A stretch of DNA of 8,376 nucleotides from an uncultured Clostridia bacterium (GTDB lineage: Bacteria > Bacillota > Clostridia > Christensenellales > Borkfalkiaceae), in contig CANRFD010000058.1 in NCBI GenBank assembly GCA_947629845.1, forward strand, positions 1-8,376, in the 5' to 3' direction. How positions within the stretch are numbered: the stretch's first letter is position 1; every line of letters starts with the position of its first letter. Below are positions 4,919 to 8,376 of this stretch, piece after piece. The position numbers and the translations under genes were made by a program. The notes beneath the pieces are model-generated. The model did not search any database and was not told the DNA's origin. It was given only the letters and a program-made list of their open reading frames with translations.

Positions 4919-6028
4919 ATGAGAAAATACAGGATACGCATCGGACTCGATGTAGACGACACGCTTTACGAATGCAACTCTTACGCAGTTTCCATCATCA
5001 ACAGCCGGCATCCCGACGAAAAGCCCATGCGCATCGAGGAGATCAGGAGCTGGGGCGGGGCCGAACGGCACGGCGACGAACGCATCGCGCTGTATTCCGA
5101 CCCCGAATTTGTGCGCACGCAGCCCATCACGGAGGGCGCGCAGGAGTTCGTGAAGAAACTCTCCGAGATCGGCGACGTCTTTTTCGTCACCGCCGTGCCC
5201 GCCTGCTGCATGAGCGCGCGGGCGGAGCGCCTCGTCAAGGACTTCCCCGAGATCCCGCCGCAGAACATCATGATCGGCACGAGGAAGGACGTGCTCTCCC
5301 TCGACATCATGCTCGACGACGGCGCGCACAACATCTCAAGCTCGCGCGCGGCCTATCCCGTGCTCTTCCGCAAGCCGTGGAACACGGGGCTCTCGGGGCT
5401 GCTCTCCGTCAACAGTTACGATGATTTCCTGCACTTCTGCGAGATGGTGCGCAATTCCTTCTCCGAGAACTTCCCGCAGCTCGGCGAAGGCGGCGTCCTG
5501 TGCTTGGTCGGCCCGTCCGGTTCGTCCAAGACGGAGATCGCCAACGGCCTTACGGCGATGGAGGGCTTTGAAAAGCCGCTCACGTCCACAACGCGTCCCC
5601 GCCGCAGGACGGAGGGGAAGGAGGCCTATCGCTTCATCAGCGAAGCGCAGTTCATCGAGGAGATGCGCGCGGGCAGCTACATCGAGACGACGGTGTACAG
5701 CGGCTATCACTTCGGCACGTCGGAAAAGGACATCGAGCCCATCGTAAACAGAGGGCACATCGCCGTCATTCCCATCGATATCTGCGGGGCGATCACCTTG
5801 AAAAACCTGTACCGCCAACGCGCCATGCTCGTGTTTACGCGCAGGGATCGCGCGGAGGCGATCAAGAGCATCATCAGCCGCGATATCGACCTCGAGGACA
5901 AGACGCGGCGCATCATGTCGCTCGACTTCGAATACCGCAACAGCGAGATCTGCGATGCCGAGGTGACCGTCGGCGAAGACGTAAATGCCGCGATTGAGCA
6001 AATTTTGGGCTTTATCCGCCAAAAGTAG
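4919..6028 (+). CDS. HAD 5'-nucleotidase fused to guanylate-kinase-like domain
   Basis: A 369-residue two-domain cytoplasmic protein. Residues 1-175 resemble the HAD-superfamily NT5C 5'(3')-deoxyribonucleotidases: motif I LDVDDTL (Asp11, Asp13), motif II FFVTA (Thr91), a lysine near 123 (GTRKD) and motif IV MLDDGAHNI (Asp133/Asp134), with VLFRKPWN following. Residues 192-369 resemble guanylate kinase: P-loop GPSGSSKT (198-205), STTRPRRR (223-230) for GMP phosphate contact, and ETTVYSGYHFGTS (256-268), matching the family pattern E...GNYYGTS. The P-loop has Ser203 where the usual GxxxxGK[ST] has Gly, and the lid region looks compact, so kinase activity is uncertain. It may be a regulatory or altered-specificity domain. 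The start is fixed by the promoter, GAGGT and homology. The fusion pairs a phosphatase-like with a kinase-like domain and is divergent from a nucleotide-degrading operon. No such fused enzyme is familiar to me. Substrate unknown. Confidence -1.
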   Translation: MRKYRIRIGLDVDDTLYECNSYAVSIINSRHPDEKPMRIEEIRSWGGAERHGDERIALYSDPEFVRTQPITEGAQEFVKKLSEIGDVFFVTAVPACCMSARAERLVKDFPEIPPQNIMIGTRKDVLSLDIMLDDGAHNISSSRAAYPVLFRKPWNTGLSGLLSVNSYDDFLHFCEMVRNSFSENFPQLGEGGVLCLVGPSGSSKTEIANGLTAMEGFEKPLTSTTRPRRRTEGKEAYRFISEAQFIEEMRAGSYIETTVYSGYHFGTSEKDIEPIVNRGHIAVIPIDICGAITLKNLYRQRAMLVFTRRDRAEAIKSIISRDIDLEDKTRRIMSLDFEYRNSEICDAEVTVGEDVNAAIEQILGFIRQK

Positions 6029-6031
6029 GGC

Positions 6032-6066
6032 ATTTCCCGCTGAAAATCTACCTTTCTGCGGGAAAT
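6032..6066 (+). terminator. Probable hairpin terminator after the fusion gene
   Basis: ATTTCCCGC (6032-6040) pairs perfectly with GCGGGAAAT (6058-6066) around a 17-base loop, beginning 3 bases after the TAG stop. What follows is TTCC and an AT-rich stretch rather than a clean U-run, so termination may be partial. Confidence -1.
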
Positions 6067-6079
6067 TTCCTTAAAATAT

Positions 6080-6108
6080 TTTACTTTTCCCTTCGGATAT
6101 CTTATAAT
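6080..6108 (+). promoter_or_regulatory. Promoter of the sensor kinase gene
   Basis: TTTACT (6080-6085, four of six consensus bases) and a perfect TATAAT (6103-6108) are 17 bases apart. Transcription should start near 6115, about 29 bases before ATG 6144. The ribosome binding site is GGGGAGG (6131-6137). Confidence -1.
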
Positions 6109-6143
6109 ATCAGTTGACAGGAAATACATCGGGGAGGACGGCG

Positions 6144-8376
6144 ATGAAAAACCGAACCGCAAAGTTTTTGGTTCTCAGCATAGTGTGCGTGTTTTCACTG
6201 TGTGTCGTTGTCTTTTCCCTGATGACGTACATCATGAACAAGCGCAGCGCGGAGGCCATCGGCGAGTTGGGCGCTCTCTATATGGCAGACATGAGCAAGC
6301 AGGCGGCGACGCACTTCGGCACCGCCATGGAGCTTCGCGTTTCGCAGGTCAGCGCGCTTACAGACGCCGTGCCGCCCTCGGGCAACCAGAGCCCGGCACA
6401 GGCACGGGTCGCGCTGCGGAACATTGCACGGCTGCGCGGGTTCGACCACCTCGCCCTGTGCGGGCAGGACGGCTCCTTCGAAATGCTCTACGGCGCCCAG
6501 ATGCAGGCGGAAGACCCCGCTGCGTTCTTGGGATCCGTGGAGAGGGGGGAGGAGAACATGTCCGCCGGCATCGACGAGTTCGGCAACCGCCTCGTGCTCA
6601 TGGCCATCCCTGCCGCCTATCCCATGGAGGGCGAAAAGCAGAGCTTGGCGCTCGTCGCTGCGCTCCCCATCACCTACATCAGCGAAACGCTCTCCCTCGA
6701 CGCCGATAAGGAGATGATCTACTACTGCATCATCGACAAAGAGGGGGACTTCATCATCCGCGACAGCAGCATCACCGAGGAGAACTATTTCCAACGGGTC
6801 TACGACAGGTACGACAGCGTAAACGGCATGAGCGGCGAACAGTATCTTGCCGAGCTCCGCGGCGCGATGCAGAGCAAGCAAAACTACACGAGCCAATTCA
6901 CCATCGAGGGCGAACGGCGGTATCTCTACTTCACCTGCCTGCCCTTCTCCGATTGGTATCTGCTCCTCTTCATGCCGTACGGCCAGCTCGACCAAACGGT
7001 GAACGCATTGGGCAATTCGTGGGTCTGGGCGGCCGTTTTGAGCGGCGTCGCCATCCTGCTCGCGCTCGCCGTCGTATTCGCGGTCTACCTTTGGATGACG
7101 AGGAAGCAGATGCGCGAGTTGGAGGAGGCGAAGCGCCTCGCGGAGTACGCAAGCAAGGCCAAGAGCGAGTTCCTCTCCAACATGAGCCACGATATCCGCA
7201 CGCCCATGAACGGCATCGTGGGCATGACGGCCATCGCCAGCGCCAATCTCGACAATCGCCAGCAGGTGCAGAGCTGCCTGAAGAAGATCGACCTCTCCAG
7301 CCGCCACCTCCTCGGTCTCATCAACGACATCCTCGATATGTCCAAGATCGAGAGCGGCAAGCTCGAGCTCCACATGGAGAACATCTCCCTGCCCGATACG
7401 ATCAGGAGCGTCATCAACATCGTCCAGCCGCAGGCAACGGCGAAGAACCAACGCCTGTACGTCTACGTCCGCGACGTCCCGTGCGAACAGATCGTCTGCG
7501 ACAGCGTGCGTTTCAGCCAAATTCTGTTGAACCTCCTCGGGAACGCCGTCAAATTCACGCCCGACGGCGGCACGATCGTGCTCTCCTGCAACGAGGAGCT
7601 CTCGCCCAAGGGGGAAGACTACATCCGCCTTCTCATAAGCGTCAAGGATACGGGCATCGGCATGACGGAGGAGTTCCAGAAGAAGATCTTCGACGCCTTC
7701 GCCCGCGAGGATTCCGAGCGCGTCCAAAAGACGGAGGGCACGGGGCTCGGCATGGCGATCACCAAGTACATCGTCGACGCCCTGCACGGCTCCATCGACG
7801 TGACGAGCAAGCTCAACGCGGGCACGGAGTTCATCATAACGCTCGACTGCGAGCGCGCGACCGAGAACGAAATGCGCCTCCCCGAGTGGGACGTGCTGGT
7901 GGCGGAAGGGGACGAGCGCACCCGCGAGGACGCCGCGCTCGCGCTCCGATCGCTCGGCTGTCGCGCAGAGTGCGTCGCCGACGGCGAGGCCGCCATAAGC
8001 GCATTAAAGGCCCGTCCCGACGGCTACCCGATTATCCTTCTCGACCGCGAACTCGGCGGCATGGAGGATCTCTCGCTCGTCCGCCGCGTCGGCGAAGTGT
8101 GCGGAAAGGGGAGCCTCCTGCTGCTCCTTACGGCCGCCGATCGCAATTCCGCCGAGCAGGCCGCCAAGGAAGCGGGCGTCGCGGGCGCCATCCATAAGCC
8201 CATCTTCCGCTCCGATCTCTATCAAAGTCTCAAGCCGTTTACGGGCGAGGATGGAAGCGCGGCGGCGGTCGGCGGGGCGCACAGCTACGATTTCACGGGT
8301 AGGCGCATCCTGCTCGCCGAGGACAACGATCTCAACCGCGAGATCGCGCAGGAGCTCCTCTCGGAAGTGGGCTTCG
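6144..8376 (+). CDS. Membrane hybrid sensor histidine kinase (3' truncated by window)
   Basis: An open frame of 744 residues that continues past the right edge. A membrane segment (about 7-30) and a second one (about 293-318) flank an extracytoplasmic domain of roughly 260 residues. That domain contains CIIDKEGDFIIRDS and NYFQRV, suggestive of a double-Cache sensor; its ligand is unknown. Then come a short coiled linker, HisKA with SNMSHDIRTPMNGIVGM (phospho-acceptor His349), and HATPase with the N-box LLNLLGNAVKFTPDGG (Asn463, Asn467), G1 DTGIGM (Asp502), F-box IFDAFARED and G2 GTGLGM (532-537). The first receiver (about 582-695) keeps a candidate phospho-Asp (Asp634, LLDREL) and Lys685. Its usual acidic pair is replaced by AEGD (587-590), so it looks degenerate. 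A second receiver begins canonically with ILLAEDNDLNRE (Glu726, Asp727). ATG 6144 is supported by GGGGAGG and the hydrophobic N-terminus. Autophosphorylation with intramolecular relay is expected; no partner regulator is visible. Confidence -1.
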   Translation, partial: MKNRTAKFLVLSIVCVFSLCVVVFSLMTYIMNKRSAEAIGELGALYMADMSKQAATHFGTAMELRVSQVSALTDAVPPSGNQSPAQARVALRNIARLRGFDHLALCGQDGSFEMLYGAQMQAEDPAAFLGSVERGEENMSAGIDEFGNRLVLMAIPAAYPMEGEKQSLALVAALPITYISETLSLDADKEMIYYCIIDKEGDFIIRDSSITEENYFQRVYDRYDSVNGMSGEQYLAELRGAMQSKQNYTSQFTIEGERRYLYFTCLPFSDWYLLLFMPYGQLDQTVNALGNSWVWAAVLSGVAILLALAVVFAVYLWMTRKQMRELEEAKRLAEYASKAKSEFLSNMSHDIRTPMNGIVGMTAIASANLDNRQQVQSCLKKIDLSSRHLLGLINDILDMSKIESGKLELHMENISLPDTIRSVINIVQPQATAKNQRLYVYVRDVPCEQIVCDSVRFSQILLNLLGNAVKFTPDGGTIVLSCNEELSPKGEDYIRLLISVKDTGIGMTEEFQKKIFDAFAREDSERVQKTEGTGLGMAITKYIVDALHGSIDVTSKLNAGTEFIITLDCERATENEMRLPEWDVLVAEGDERTREDAALALRSLGCRAECVADGEAAISALKARPDGYPIILLDRELGGMEDLSLVRRVGEVCGKGSLLLLLTAADRNSAEQAAKEAGVAGAIHKPIFRSDLYQSLKPFTGEDGSAAAVGGAHSYDFTGRRILLAEDNDLNREIAQELLSEVGF

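Noticed and set aside
6114..6119. TTGACA upstream of the histidine kinase as a -35 box
   Set aside because: It lies downstream of TATAAT 6103-6108, and the sequence 17 bases further on is GC-rich with no -10 box. It would sit at the predicted transcript start.
6195..7787. 530-codon open frame on the minus strand
   Set aside because: It is antisense to the histidine kinase, whose motifs are unmistakable. The frame stays open because of GC-rich codon bias, and its His/Val/Asp/Ala-rich translation matches no family I recognise.

Overview
The window reads as chromosome of a GC-rich Firmicute, most likely an uncultured gut Clostridia member. This is inferred from strong purine-rich ribosome binding sites, AT-rich sigma-A promoters set in GC-rich coding DNA, an HTH-Fic protein and NrnA-type DHH phosphoesterases of kinds common in Clostridia, and palindromic intergenic repeats resembling those scattered through gut Firmicutes genomes. 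No mobile element, tRNA, rRNA or CRISPR array was seen.

Layout. Positions 1-686 hold the 3' end of a surface-type Ig-like protein whose frame is broken near 300-303. It is followed by a 40-bp tandem duplication of its last codons and a strong hairpin terminator (741-774). Positions 775-1160 contain no gene but a pile-up of at least three kinds of GC-rich palindromic repeat. A promoter and very short leader then drive a 296-residue helix-turn-helix Fic protein (1209-2099). A shared hairpin (2104-2128) separates it from a convergent minus-strand operon read from 4773 to 2133: two tandem DHH/DHHA1 phosphoesterase paralogues, then surE. Each of the two junctions in that operon is a 4-base ATGA overlap.

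The operon faces away from a plus-strand gene (4919-6028) across a compact intergenic region with two back-to-back promoters, each with perfect TTGACA and TATAAT boxes and 17-base spacing. The plus-strand gene encodes an unusual fusion: an N-terminal HAD-type 5'-nucleotidase domain joined to a C-terminal guanylate-kinase-like domain with an altered P-loop. After a hairpin and a further promoter, a large membrane hybrid sensor histidine kinase starts at 6144 and runs off the window. It has an extracytoplasmic sensor, HisKA, HATPase, a degenerate receiver and the start of a canonical receiver.

Taken together, the central genes suggest a nucleotide-turnover neighbourhood. DHH proteins would cut short oligonucleotides or pAp to mononucleotides, SurE would dephosphorylate nucleotides, and the divergent HAD/kinase fusion carries both a phosphatase-like and a nucleotide-kinase-like domain. 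That functional link is a hypothesis from gene order. The most novel item is the HAD-guanylate-kinase fusion. The surface-protein remnant, the Fic protein and the sensor kinase look like independent units.
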